From the NCBI GenBank assembly GCA_021108395.1, contig JAIOQZ010000059.1, positions 1-64,000 on the forward strand: a DNA stretch of 64,000 nucleotides. Reading direction: 5' to 3'. Positions 24,204-33,167 of the stretch are shown here, in pieces. This DNA is from Candidatus Cloacimonadota bacterium. Lineage in GTDB: Bacteria > Cloacimonadota > Cloacimonadia > Cloacimonadales > JAIOQZ01. Numbering within the stretch: position 1 is the stretch's first letter; each line of letters begins with the position of its first letter. Below the pieces are notes generated by a model that saw nothing but the letters and a program-made list of their open reading frames with translations, was not told the origin of the DNA and did no database searches. A program made the position numbers and the translations under genes.

Positions 24204-24947
24204 GTGAATAGACTGTCCGCCGTAATCATCACGAAAAACGAGGAAGACAACCTGCCGCGTTGTTTGAAATCCCTGGCGTGGGCCGACGAGATAGTGCTGG
24301 TTGACTCAGGCTCCACCGACAAAACGCTTGATATAGCGCGTAGCTTCAATTGCAGCGTCTATGTTACTGAATGGTTGGGGTTTGGCAAGGCAAAGCAGTT
24401 TGCCGTCAGCAAAGCGAGCAATCCCTGGACGCTGGTTGTCGATGCCGACGAAGAGGTGACGCCGGCTCTGCGTGACGAGATTACTCAGCTCCTGCAAGCT
24501 CCACGCTTCTTTGCATACCGCATTCTGCGTCGCTCATACTATCTGGGCAGAATGATTACTCACAGCGGCTGGCAGACGGATTATACCCTCAGGCTGTTCG
24601 ACCGCACCAAAGCTGCGTTCAACGACAAACCCGTACACGAAAGCGTGCAAACGGATTACCCAATCGGGAAAATAGATAAGCCCCTGTTGCACTATACATA
24701 TCCGAATTTGCAGGTTCATTTGAGAAAAATGGATACATATGGCAATCTTGGGGCAGAAAACCTGTTCAGGAAGGGCAAAAGATCATCCATCGCCAAAGCT
24801 CTGATGCGTGCAGTAGCCAAGTTCTTCAAGATGTACATCCTGAAACAGGGATTCAAGGATGGCAAAGAGGGACTTGTTCTGGCGCTCATGAGCTCTTTCG
24901 GCGTTTTTTATAAGTATATCAGACTATGGGAAAAATGCAAGCGGTAA
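24204..24947 (+). CDS. Glycosyltransferase family 2 (WaaE/KdtX-like)
   Basis: A 247-residue GT-A enzyme. It begins LSAVIITKNEEDNLPRCL, has EIVLVDSGSTDKT and the metal-binding LVVDADEEV (DxD-like), and the conserved LGRMITHSGWQ and RLFDRTKAAFNDKPVHE found in the lipopolysaccharide core beta-1,4-glucosyltransferases of the WaaE group. It would add a hexose to the inner core or a related glycan at the cytoplasmic face. Start is GTG 24204 without a strong ribosome site. A 160-base AT-rich gap with a TTGACA at about 24091 precedes it and may contain a promoter. Overlaps the next gene by 22 bases. Confidence 0.85.
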   Translation: MNRLSAVIITKNEEDNLPRCLKSLAWADEIVLVDSGSTDKTLDIARSFNCSVYVTEWLGFGKAKQFAVSKASNPWTLVVDADEEVTPALRDEITQLLQAPRFFAYRILRRSYYLGRMITHSGWQTDYTLRLFDRTKAAFNDKPVHESVQTDYPIGKIDKPLLHYTYPNLQVHLRKMDTYGNLGAENLFRKGKRSSIAKALMRAVAKFFKMYILKQGFKDGKEGLVLALMSSFGVFYKYIRLWEKCKR

Positions 24948-26011
24948 TTCTGCATATCGACACCGAGAAGGGCTTCAGGGGCGGCCAGCAGCAAGCGCTG
25001 TACCTTCATCATGAGCTATTGAGAAACGGCTGCAAAAGCTACTTCGCAACTCCCCGCAACTCACTTCTGCTGGCAAAACTGCATGCTAACAACGCGATTT
25101 CCTACACGTTTCGGGGTGAATTGGACATTCTGAGTGGATACAAGCTTTCTCGCCAGGTCAAGAAGCTGGGGGTAAACATTCTGCACGCTCACAGCGCTCA
25201 CGCCCTGGCTATAGCTCACTGGATTCAGCTATTTGCACCCCATTGCAAGATTGTCGGTGCGCGCAGGGTGGATTTCCCTATTCGCGGGAAGCTCAGCCGG
25301 ATAAAATATAGCAGAGCAGACAGGATTGTCTGCATCTCTCACGAGATAGAAAAAGTAATGCTGGCTTGCGGGGTTGACACCAGTAAGCTGCGAGTAATTC
25401 ACAGCGGAGTGGACCTGTCTCGTTTTGAAAACTGCCTGGCTGACTACAGCTATCTGCCGGTGGAATTGCGAGACTGCACTGTAGTTGGCACAGTGGCGGC
25501 ACTGGTTGGCCACAAGGATTACCCCACCTTGCTCGAAGCCGCGGAAATCTGCCTGCGAGCCAACCCGAAGCTGGTTTTTGTCGCACTGGGCGATGGACCC
25601 GATGCAAAGGACATTCATGCTCTGGCTGCAAATGAACCGCTCAAGAGCCGCTTCCTCTTTATGGGTTATCAGAAGAATGTCGGCAGTTTTATGAAAACCT
25701 TCCGCATATTCACGATAGCCTCGAAGAAAGAAGGCTTGGGAACGGCAATTATTGACGCCATGGGGCTGGGCCTGCCTATCGTCGCTACCAATGCCGGCGG
25801 TATCCCTGAGCTGATTCGACATGAGCACAGCGGGCTTCTTGTGGAGAAGAAGGCGCCGCAGAAGTTGGCGGCTGCAATTATCGAACTGGTAAACAACCCA
25901 GCGCGGGCGGAAAGACTCGGGGCAACCGCTCTCGAAGAGGCCCCAAAGTTCAGCATGCAGAAAATGGTGGATAGCAATGCCGCGCTCTACTCCGAGTTAC
26001 TGAATGGATAA
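24926..26011 (+). CDS. Glycosyltransferase family 4 (GT-B)
   Basis: A 361-residue GT-B glycosyltransferase. The N-terminal half has the acceptor-side GFRGGQQQALYL and LHAHSAHALAIAHW; the C-terminal half has the donor site VIHSGVDLSRF, VGTVAALVGHKDY and the EKKEGLGTAIIDAMGLGLPIV segment, with the two glutamates of the EX7E motif near EGLG...MG and a typical GGIPELI. It should add a sugar from a nucleotide donor to a growing lipid-linked glycan. It overlaps the GT2 gene before and the heptosyltransferase gene after, so translation is continuous through this part. An alternative start is ATG 24935. Confidence 0.88.
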   Translation: MGKMQAVILHIDTEKGFRGGQQQALYLHHELLRNGCKSYFATPRNSLLLAKLHANNAISYTFRGELDILSGYKLSRQVKKLGVNILHAHSAHALAIAHWIQLFAPHCKIVGARRVDFPIRGKLSRIKYSRADRIVCISHEIEKVMLACGVDTSKLRVIHSGVDLSRFENCLADYSYLPVELRDCTVVGTVAALVGHKDYPTLLEAAEICLRANPKLVFVALGDGPDAKDIHALAANEPLKSRFLFMGYQKNVGSFMKTFRIFTIASKKEGLGTAIIDAMGLGLPIVATNAGGIPELIRHEHSGLLVEKKAPQKLAAAIIELVNNPARAERLGATALEEAPKFSMQKMVDSNAALYSELLNG

Positions 26012-27023
26012 GATACTGGTTGTTCAAACCGCCTTTCTGGGCGATGTCATTTTGATTACGCCGTTGATCAGGGGGCTGAAGGAGATATTTCCAGAAGCGC
26101 GAATCGACGCGCTCATTCGACCACAGAACGCCGCGGTTCTGAATAATAATCCATACATCGACAAGCTGCTGTTTTTCGACAAAAGCAAGCGTAGAATGAG
26201 GGAATTTTTCAGGGTAGCGAAAGCTATTAAAACTGAAAAATACACTGTCGCCGTAACTCCCCACAGTTCGTTCACCACTGCGCTTTTGCTGTTTTTGGGG
26301 GGAATAAAGCGAAGAGTGGGATACAATCGCTATCTTGCCCGTCATTTTCTCACAGACAAGTTCCCTCATCGCAAGAATGTGCATAAGACGGTCAAAAACC
26401 TGGAACTGCTGAAGGCGTTCAGCGATGAGAGCTTCGATAACGCCACGGAAATCTACCCCAGCGCAGAAGATACCTTGCTGGCAGACAAGGCAATCAGCAA
26501 TCCGAACACGATAGTTTTTGCGCCCGGCTCGGTTTGGGCGACGAAGCGATGGCCGGCAGAATATTATGCCTCTCTGGCCGCAATGCTGAAAGAAAAGGGC
26601 TATGAGGTGGTTTTCAGCGGAGGGGCGGCGGAAGCGCTGCTTTGCGACGAAATCATTGCCCAGAGCGGCTGTCGGCTGCAGAATTTCGCCGGCAAGCTCA
26701 GCGTAACACAATCGGCCGCAGTGTTCCGTGCCTGCCGCTTGCTAATCTCCAACGACAGTGGCGCTTTGCACATTGCCAACGCCGTGAATACTCCGGTGTA
26801 TGCCTTCTTCGGCCCCACCGTGACCACTCTGGGTTATTACCCGTATAAGGAAAAGGACAGGGTCTTCGAGGTGGACATCGCCTGCCGTCCCTGTGGCAGT
26901 CATGGCGGCAGAGCATGCCATATGAAGCATTTCGATTGCATGAGAAAAATAGAGCCGCAGACAGTGCTGGATGCAGTCATTGCGAACTTTCCAATACTTG
27001 GTCAGCGGCCACAGAACAAATGA
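26004..27023 (+). CDS. ADP-heptose:LPS heptosyltransferase-like (GT9)
   Basis: A 339-residue GT9 enzyme. It starts ILVVQTAFLGDVILITPLI, the signature of WaaC/WaaF/WaaQ-type heptosyltransferases, then FAPGSVWATKRWPAEYYA and the C-terminal LISNDSGALHIANAVNTPVYAFFGPT that binds the ADP-heptose donor. The family builds the inner core of lipopolysaccharide, so its presence supports an LPS-like outer leaflet. Cysteine-rich end (ACRPCGSHGGRACHMKHFDC) is shared with many Bacteroidetes-type members. It overlaps both neighbours by a few bases. Which heptose position it adds cannot be deduced. Confidence 0.88.
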   Translation: MDKILVVQTAFLGDVILITPLIRGLKEIFPEARIDALIRPQNAAVLNNNPYIDKLLFFDKSKRRMREFFRVAKAIKTEKYTVAVTPHSSFTTALLLFLGGIKRRVGYNRYLARHFLTDKFPHRKNVHKTVKNLELLKAFSDESFDNATEIYPSAEDTLLADKAISNPNTIVFAPGSVWATKRWPAEYYASLAAMLKEKGYEVVFSGGAAEALLCDEIIAQSGCRLQNFAGKLSVTQSAAVFRACRLLISNDSGALHIANAVNTPVYAFFGPTVTTLGYYPYKEKDRVFEVDIACRPCGSHGGRACHMKHFDCMRKIEPQTVLDAVIANFPILGQRPQNK

Positions 27024-27045
27024 ATTCAACAAAGAAACAGAGGAC

Positions 27046-28224
27046 ATGATGCCACGACTTTGCCATGTAATATTTGAGCACAGGCTTTTCGACGCGCGCA
27101 TATTTCATAAGCAGGCGGTTAGCCTCGCCAAGTCTGGATATGAAGTCATCGTTCTCGCCCCGCAAATTCGACCCGGAACCCTGGGACGCAGGGCGGAGCA
27201 GAAGATTGACACGGTTCCATTTGTGCGAAATGGCGTCGAATTTTACCCATATACCTACAACAAAAAGCTGCCCAAAGAGCTTGGCATTCGACACAAGGCT
27301 GCTTTGAAATCACTGTTTTCTCAATTGCGTATGCTGAAACCAGATGCCGTTCAGTTTCACGAACACATAGACTTTTTGTTAGAGGCTGCTGCCAGTCTGA
27401 CTTCAGTAATACCTGGAACAAAACTGATATTCGACTACCATGAGTTCTTTTTGCATCGGTTGCGCTTGACCAAAAAGAAACGTGGCACAGTTCCCCGACA
27501 TTTGGAGCAGGAAAACAGAATACTGCAAACTGCAAGCCTAATCCTGTGTTTAAGCCCATTCATGAAAGAGTATTACTCCACTTTAACCCAGACGCAGATA
27601 TGTATTATCGAAAACACTCAGAGCAATAAGCTTTTCTGCGCTGCCCAAAAGGCGGAAATTGATTCTTCCATCACATGGTACGTAATGGAAGGATATTTCT
27701 TCTTTGATCGCGGCTTGAAAATCATTCTGCAAGCTCTCGCTCTTGTGGCCGCCAAGGGGATTGGCTTGATAGTTGTGGGCAATATTCCCAATGCGGAGAA
27801 AACCTGGATGGATGAGTTCGCAGAGCGGCATAACCTTGCGAGCAACATAATCACAACCGGGCATCTCGATTATCTGGAAGTGCCACAGTGGATATCGGCT
27901 GCTCATGCAGGGCTGAGTATTACACTTGCCGAAAATGCCCGCACAGGCTGCCCGAACAAGCTATACAACTATCTGACGCTTGGAAAGCCGGTTATTTCGG
28001 ATTCGAGCTCCGGCACGGCCACGTTTGTCAGGGAAACGGGGGCCGGGGTTTGCCTGCAAACCAACGAGCCGGAGGAGCTTGCCCAGGTTTTCCTGAAGTT
28101 GAAAGATGACAAAAACTTCTACGCTTCTCTGCTGGAAAACGTAGAGAAAGCTTATCAGCTCAATAACTGGGATAATACGTCAAAAACGCTTATTGAGGCC
28201 ATTAACGGGATACTGCTGAGATGA
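27046..28224 (+). CDS. Glycosyltransferase family 4-like protein
   Basis: A 392-residue GT-B protein starting MMPRLCHVIFEHRLFDARIF; AGAGGAC lies just before the two adjacent ATGs (27046, 27049). It has an acceptor domain with SLAKSGYEVIVLAP and LIFDYHEFF, and a donor domain ending in YNYLTLGKPVISDSSSGTATFV, in the position of the family's EX7E region, although the glutamates are less canonical than in the previous GT4. It probably adds a sugar in the same glycan. The frame continues upstream into the heptosyltransferase gene, which it does not need. Overlaps the next gene by ATGA. Confidence 0.8.
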   Translation: MMPRLCHVIFEHRLFDARIFHKQAVSLAKSGYEVIVLAPQIRPGTLGRRAEQKIDTVPFVRNGVEFYPYTYNKKLPKELGIRHKAALKSLFSQLRMLKPDAVQFHEHIDFLLEAAASLTSVIPGTKLIFDYHEFFLHRLRLTKKKRGTVPRHLEQENRILQTASLILCLSPFMKEYYSTLTQTQICIIENTQSNKLFCAAQKAEIDSSITWYVMEGYFFFDRGLKIILQALALVAAKGIGLIVVGNIPNAEKTWMDEFAERHNLASNIITTGHLDYLEVPQWISAAHAGLSITLAENARTGCPNKLYNYLTLGKPVISDSSSGTATFVRETGAGVCLQTNEPEELAQVFLKLKDDKNFYASLLENVEKAYQLNNWDNTSKTLIEAINGILLR

Positions 28225-29348
28225 AAATAGTCTATTTTCATCATGGGCTCTTCCCGTCCGGTTCGCCATCGACTTCTTTCATCACATATAATCTCGCCGG
28301 ATTGGTCGAGGCAGGAGCAGATGCGCAGCTATTGAGTGTGCGATTTTCTCCGAAACCGTTGGCTGTTATGCTGAAAGAAAACTTTGGCATCATCATTCCG
28401 CTCAACATTGAGTTAATCAATGCCGGGGTCTTGAAACGAAATCATCGCTTCATCTGGTTACGGGCATATTCCCACATTGAAGCAATTAAACCAGACGTAG
28501 TGATAACACGAAATCTGGGCTTTTTGAACACAGCCTTCAAGCTGCGAAGCAAAATTGGATGCAGGGTCTATTTCGAAGCCCACGACTATTTTGGCGAGGA
28601 CCCGGCAAGCCTGAAACAGAATGACAGGAAGCGAAGAAAGCGGCATGCGCGTGAGAAATCCTGCATTCCGAAAGTGGACGGGCTTATCTGCGTATCGCAA
28701 GGGTTGGCCGACCTTTTTGCCAGGCAATATCCCAGTGTGTCAGCGCTCTCTGCCCCAACTGGCGTGAAAACCACCGTGAGTCAACCCAAATCGAAATTGA
28801 CGCACCGTATCGGTTACATTGGCACTATCAGCGACGAAAACTATGATCACGAGCTGTTGTTTGCCACTCTTGCCGAAATGAAGACCGAGAATGTCAAGCT
28901 GGTGATAGCTGGAATCAACTCTCAAGACCAGCGCAAACGCATGGAAACTCTGGCGCGGAAATACAATGTAGCGCAACGAACCGAGCTTCTGGGCTGGCTG
29001 GCTCCGTCGGCAGTCGATGAACTCAAGCAGAGTCTTGATTTGGGGCTTGCGCCCATGCGAGACAATTTCTTTCATTCCTTTTCAAGTCCCTTGAAGGTAA
29101 TGGAATATCTCGCAGCGGGAATGCCAATTGTCGCCCCGCCCCTGTCGGCAGTGAGCTTTATCAAAGATTCCGAATGTTTGCTGCTGGCAGAACCCACTCC
29201 GCAAGCGTGGGCAAAGAAGATAGACAGTTTCTATTTGGATGAAGCCAATGTCGCCCGTTTGAGCCAGAGCGCTTTGAAGCTCGCAGAAACTCGATCCTGG
29301 GACAAACGCGCTGCCCAAATTTTGCGCTTTATTCGCACCGAGAAGTGA
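28221..29348 (+). CDS. Glycosyltransferase family 4 (GT-B)
   Basis: A 375-residue GT-B enzyme: MKIVYFHHGLFPSGSPSTSFIT at the acceptor side, VYFEAHDYFGEDP and DGLICVSQGLADLF in the middle, then RIGYIGTISDENYDHELLFA and the donor-binding SSPLKVMEYLAAGMPIV near residue 300 with conserved glutamates. Translation is coupled to the preceding glycosyltransferase (ATGA). Last gene of the plus-strand glycan run; the following genes converge from the other strand after 36 bases. The sugar is unknown. Confidence 0.87.
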   Translation: MKIVYFHHGLFPSGSPSTSFITYNLAGLVEAGADAQLLSVRFSPKPLAVMLKENFGIIIPLNIELINAGVLKRNHRFIWLRAYSHIEAIKPDVVITRNLGFLNTAFKLRSKIGCRVYFEAHDYFGEDPASLKQNDRKRRKRHAREKSCIPKVDGLICVSQGLADLFARQYPSVSALSAPTGVKTTVSQPKSKLTHRIGYIGTISDENYDHELLFATLAEMKTENVKLVIAGINSQDQRKRMETLARKYNVAQRTELLGWLAPSAVDELKQSLDLGLAPMRDNFFHSFSSPLKVMEYLAAGMPIVAPPLSAVSFIKDSECLLLAEPTPQAWAKKIDSFYLDEANVARLSQSALKLAETRSWDKRAAQILRFIRTEK

Positions 29349-29384
29349 GAAGCGCGGGATTCGTCAGCAACAGCGCCAGGGTAG

Positions 29385-30329
29385 CTATAGTTTCAGCAGA
29401 TTGTAGTTTGTGAACCCGCCGATTTGCCTGCCGCCGTTAAACAGCTTCTCCACTGTGGAATAGAACCGATACTTGAGCTTCTCGTGTTTGTGCAGATCAC
29501 GATAGGGGTTTGGTTTACCGGTTGGTTGCAGCTTGTCCTGCCAGTTCATGGCTGCAATCATCTCTTGCATAACCTCTGGATGAGCGCCGCGAAACACCTT
29601 CAAACGATCAAGCGGGCCATAGTCGAATTCTTTGGGCGCCTTGTTGTAATGCGCCTCGGCTTTGCTCTTGCCCCAGTGAACCGAATCCAGGGCGCATCGT
29701 TTGTTCTGCATCAGATGAGGAGGACGAACCCAGCCATAATGATAGATTTCGGCATCCACATTCGCCACGTTGAGTTTGGAGGTGCCGCCTTCCTGCCGGG
29801 GGTTGTCGTAGGGGTTGAAATGACGGAATGACTGGGCGCTTTGCCAGGAATGAACATCTTCGAGGTTGCGGATGATGCGGATTTCATGCGGATACCAGCC
29901 GTGCCCGCCGTGATAGTGCGAGTAATCGCCCCAGAAATGCTTATAGCGAAACAGCAGGCCTTCCACCTCTGGCCTGCCAACAAGTTCCTGGCAGCGAGCT
30001 TGGATGGCCGGCAGGTATTTCTCGTGAACCACCTCGTCTGCCTGTAGATAGAACAGCCAGTCACCGCTGCATTCTCTCTGGGCGATATCTGTTTGCATGG
30101 CGTTGATAACGCCCTTTTTATAGAACTCCTCTTCCCAGACAGTATCGATAATTCGTATTTTGGGATCGTTGATGGCTGCAATCGCTTCCCTCGTGGTATC
30201 GCCTTCGTCACCTTTGCCAACGGCAATGATGAACTCGTCACAAATGGGTAGAATGGACTTGATCGCTTCCACAATCGGGTAATACAACGAAATCCCATTG
30301 CGAACGAAGGAAAACCCGCTGATACTCAT
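29385..30329 (-). CDS. Glycosyltransferase family 2-like protein
   Basis: A 314-residue GT-A-like protein. It starts MSISGFSFVRNGISLYYPI, has FIIAVGKGDEGDTTREAI and GDWLFYLQADEVVHE, where QADE takes the place of the DxD metal site, and a C-terminal region rich in aromatic and histidine residues (HFWGDYSHYHGGHGWYPHE). Such proteins transfer sugars onto surface glycans; the donor is unknown. Ten bases separate it from the stop of the upstream exporter gene, so it is probably co-transcribed with it. It converges on the plus-strand glycosyltransferase run. Confidence 0.78.
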   Translation of the reverse strand: MSISGFSFVRNGISLYYPIVEAIKSILPICDEFIIAVGKGDEGDTTREAIAAINDPKIRIIDTVWEEEFYKKGVINAMQTDIAQRECSGDWLFYLQADEVVHEKYLPAIQARCQELVGRPEVEGLLFRYKHFWGDYSHYHGGHGWYPHEIRIIRNLEDVHSWQSAQSFRHFNPYDNPRQEGGTSKLNVANVDAEIYHYGWVRPPHLMQNKRCALDSVHWGKSKAEAHYNKAPKEFDYGPLDRLKVFRGAHPEVMQEMIAAMNWQDKLQPTGKPNPYRDLHKHEKLKYRFYSTVEKLFNGGRQIGGFTNYNLLKL

Positions 30330-30339
30330 ACATCACCCC

Positions 30340-32280
30340 TTATTGTCGAGTTCCGTTCTGCCCACCGGAATCATCAGTCCGTTCATCATTCGCAGTGAAC
30401 TGAAGCTCGTACAGATTGCGATAGAGAGGGCAACTCTCGAGCAGCTCCGCATGTGTGCCCATGCCCGCCACAAGGCCGTTGTCCATCACCACGATCTTGT
30501 CACAGGAGAGGATGGTGGACAGGCGGTGAGCGATCATGACGACGGTTCGGTTCTGCGTAGCCTGCTCAATGCCCAGTTGCACCTTGCGCTCGGCCTGGGT
30601 ATCCAGTGCGCTGGTGGCTTCGTCGAAGATGAGCACGGGCGGATCGCCGACGATGGCGCGGGCGATGCAGATTCGCTGCCGCTGTCCGCCGGACAGCCCG
30701 CCGCCCTTAGTCTGCAGCATCGTGTCATAGCCCTCGGGCAGTTCGTCGATGAACTCGTCGGCGTTGGCGATGCGCGCTGCCTGGTGCACCACCTCGTCGT
30801 CCACCTCCAGGTGAGTGCCATAGCGGATGTTGTTGCCAACGGTGTCGCTGAACAGGATCGATTCCTGAGTGACTACGCCGAAGAGGGCGTGCAGGTCGTC
30901 GAGGCGTATCTTCTCTACGGGAATGCCGTCTATTGTGATGCTGCCGGCAGTGCGGTCGTACATGCGGTTGAGCAGGTTGACCAGCGTTGTTTTGCCCGAG
31001 CCGCTCGACCCGACAAGTCCAATCTTCTCGCCCTTGCGAATGGTGAGGTTGACACCCTTAATCACCTCGACGCCGGACTTGTAGGCAAAGTGCACATCAC
31101 GCAGCTCGATGGCCTGTTCAAAGCTGGTTTTGCGCACGGCATCAGTGGCGTTGACAATCTGTGGTTCGCGGTCAAGAATCGTTCCGATACGATCGAGCGA
31201 GACCATAGCCTTGCGGATATTCGTATAGGCGCGTGTCAGGTTTTTGGTGGGGTGCAGCATCGAGAAGATGGCGAAAAGGAAGGCTGTGAAGTTGCCCAGC
31301 GAAAATCCGCCCTCTGAGGCGAGCATGAGATTGCCGCCCAGTAACAGCAGGAACACGCCCACAAACGTGGAGTTCATCTCGCTGATGGGCAGGTTGAGCA
31401 CGTTATAGATTTCGGCCTTGCGCCAGTAGCGCGTGAAAAACCTGTTGATGCGGTCGAAGCGGGCGATCTCGTGTTCCTCGCGGGTGAACGTTTTCACCAC
31501 CGGCATACTGTTGAGGATTTCCTCTACATTGGAATACATGATCGAGGCCTGGCCCTGCATGCGTTTGGCGTACTTTTTGATTTTCTTGCCCAGCATACTG
31601 ACGGCAAGCGAGAACAGCGGCAGGAACACGATTGTCCACAGAAACAGGCGCGGGTTGAGCAGGCTGGCGATGCGCGCCGCCACCAGCACCGTAAGGATGT
31701 CGCGCAGACTGGAGAAAATGGTGTTGATGAAATACTGGCTCACGATGTTCACGTCGTTGATCATGCGCACCAGCGAGTCTCCCACCCGATTGGTATGAAA
31801 AAAGGCCAGCGACTGCGTCATGTATTGTCGGAACATTCGGCTGCGGATTTCAAACAGCGTATTGGCGCGGATACGGGTGAAACAGACACGGTTGATGTAG
31901 TAAAACACGTTTTTCAGCGCGATGAGCAGCACCACCAGTCCGCTCAGGCTGTACAGCAGCATGAAGGAATCGGACTGCGCCAGGACTTGCTGCACCTCGA
32001 CCCACAGCGGTTTCAGCCGGTCAACGTCGAGCAGGACGCTCCACCCGCCATGTGTGGCGAAGTAATTCGTGGTCAGGTCCCACAGGGTTCGCATGAACGT
32101 CCCCAGATCGTGATAAACCACTCCGCTTTTATTGGGCACGAGCACGTTGTCGAACAGGGGCACGAGCACAGTAATGCTCACTCCCTGCAACAGGGCATAC
32201 AGGATCATCGTCAGGAACCCGACAATCAGGTATCCGCGGTGACTGAGAATGATCGCGTAGATTTTATTCAGGTTTTTCAT
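30340..32280 (-). CDS. MsbA-like ABC exporter (fused permease and ATPase)
   Basis: A 646-residue half-transporter that would work as a dimer in the inner membrane, flipping lipid A or another lipid-linked glycan. The membrane domain spans about 15-365, with an unusually long loop of some 90 residues after the first helix (about 43-130), larger than in E. coli MsbA. The ATPase has Walker A GLVGSSGSGKTT, signature LSGGQRQRICIARA, Walker B VLIFDEATSALD and the switch histidine in VVMIAHRLS. The start at 32280 is the ATG before LNKIYAIIL; the longer frame upstream is not credible. Position at the end of the glycan cluster fits lipid-linked glycan export. Confidence 0.85.
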   Translation of the reverse strand: MKNLNKIYAIILSHRGYLIVGFLTMILYALLQGVSITVLVPLFDNVLVPNKSGVVYHDLGTFMRTLWDLTTNYFATHGGWSVLLDVDRLKPLWVEVQQVLAQSDSFMLLYSLSGLVVLLIALKNVFYYINRVCFTRIRANTLFEIRSRMFRQYMTQSLAFFHTNRVGDSLVRMINDVNIVSQYFINTIFSSLRDILTVLVAARIASLLNPRLFLWTIVFLPLFSLAVSMLGKKIKKYAKRMQGQASIMYSNVEEILNSMPVVKTFTREEHEIARFDRINRFFTRYWRKAEIYNVLNLPISEMNSTFVGVFLLLLGGNLMLASEGGFSLGNFTAFLFAIFSMLHPTKNLTRAYTNIRKAMVSLDRIGTILDREPQIVNATDAVRKTSFEQAIELRDVHFAYKSGVEVIKGVNLTIRKGEKIGLVGSSGSGKTTLVNLLNRMYDRTAGSITIDGIPVEKIRLDDLHALFGVVTQESILFSDTVGNNIRYGTHLEVDDEVVHQAARIANADEFIDELPEGYDTMLQTKGGGLSGGQRQRICIARAIVGDPPVLIFDEATSALDTQAERKVQLGIEQATQNRTVVMIAHRLSTILSCDKIVVMDNGLVAGMGTHAELLESCPLYRNLYELQFTANDERTDDSGGQNGTRQ

Positions 32281-32383
32281 TTTCCTCGCCGATGCTGAAT
32301 TTACACTATCGACATGATGAATACCAACGCAGTCGGTGTCAATCACTTTTCGCGGCGCAAGAGCAAGGGCAAAGCCCCATCTT

Positions 32384-32417
32384 AACAAAAAAAAGCCCCG
32401 AGAACACTCGGGGCTTT
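32384..32417 (-). terminator. Strong intrinsic terminator of the LPP20 lipoprotein gene
   Basis: Read on the minus strand, an 11-bp stem AAAGCCCCGAG/CTCGGGGCTTT (arms 32407-32417 and 32392-32402, loop TGTT) runs straight into TTTTTTTTG. It lies 20 bases after the stop of the lipoprotein gene and separates it from the exporter gene. Confidence 0.9.
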
Positions 32418-32436
32418 CATTGTTGCAAAGGTGGTG

Positions 32437-32976
32437 TCAGTTTCTGTCCAACTCGGTTTGCAGCTCATCGAAGGCCTGGGTGGCCTTGAAGGCGTTGTAG
32501 AGCGCTTCTTCGTTCTGGATCTGGTTCATCAGGTTGCGGTTGACGGTCTCCTTGGGAACGGCGATGCGCACGAATGTCTGGTAGCGGCCGTTATCGAGGA
32601 TAATCGTTTCCTGTTTGTTCACCATCGCGCCCTGAAAGCTGGCGTCGGTGACAGATTTGATTACCTTGCTGGTGAGGGCGAGCACCTGGGGGTTCTCGCG
32701 TCCAGCTTCCTCTTCGTAGTTCTTCACCATGCCGGCCACTTTGGTTTCCACATACTGCGACGCCATGAGAATGGCGTTTGCGTAGGCGGCGTCATAGGAA
32801 CTGGTCTGCGACACTTTGGTGTCCATGCCGAAGCTGTAAACCTGGTCGGGATTGCCCTGCACCATCCACCAATCTGGATAGTAGGCTCTATTCACACCGG
32901 GTTTGTCTTCGCCACCGCAAGCCATAACGAGTGCGGCAACTGCTACAAGGAAAAGAGCGATTCGCATTGTTTTCAT
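32437..32976 (-). CDS. LPP20-family lipoprotein
   Basis: A 179-residue lipoprotein with signal peptide MKTMRIALFLVAVAALVMAC (lipobox VMAC) and an LPP20-like domain: PDWWMVQGNPDQVYSFGM near the mature start, then YDAAYANAILMASQYVETKVAGMVKNY, and a C-terminal FVRIAVPKETVNRNLMNQI. Such proteins sit in the outer membrane and are often linked to surface structure assembly; function is not established. It is monocistronic: a strong terminator follows, and a TTGACA at 33041-33036 (minus strand), about 60 bases before the start, is a possible promoter element with only a weak -10. Confidence 0.78.
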   Translation of the reverse strand: MKTMRIALFLVAVAALVMACGGEDKPGVNRAYYPDWWMVQGNPDQVYSFGMDTKVSQTSSYDAAYANAILMASQYVETKVAGMVKNYEEEAGRENPQVLALTSKVIKSVTDASFQGAMVNKQETIILDNGRYQTFVRIAVPKETVNRNLMNQIQNEEALYNAFKATQAFDELQTELDRN

Positions 32977-33167
32977 AGTATCCTCCTTGGATTAATCCAT
33001 TTTGTTACACCGAAAAGAACCGGATGGAAGCAGACTGTCAAGCTTTTCCACCACCCATGCAAAAAGAAATAACGCGCACTATGGCTCACTATTTCACTCT
33101 TTCTTTTTCGGGCGGGCAGTAGGAAGCCAGAGGCGGGCTAAGAGTTGCTACCAAGAGCGCCCAGTCA

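Noticed and set aside
32384-32420. Repeated GCCCCGAG hairpin as a possible CRISPR repeat
   Set aside because: Only one copy exists and it is a textbook terminator; no spaced repeat array was found anywhere in the window.
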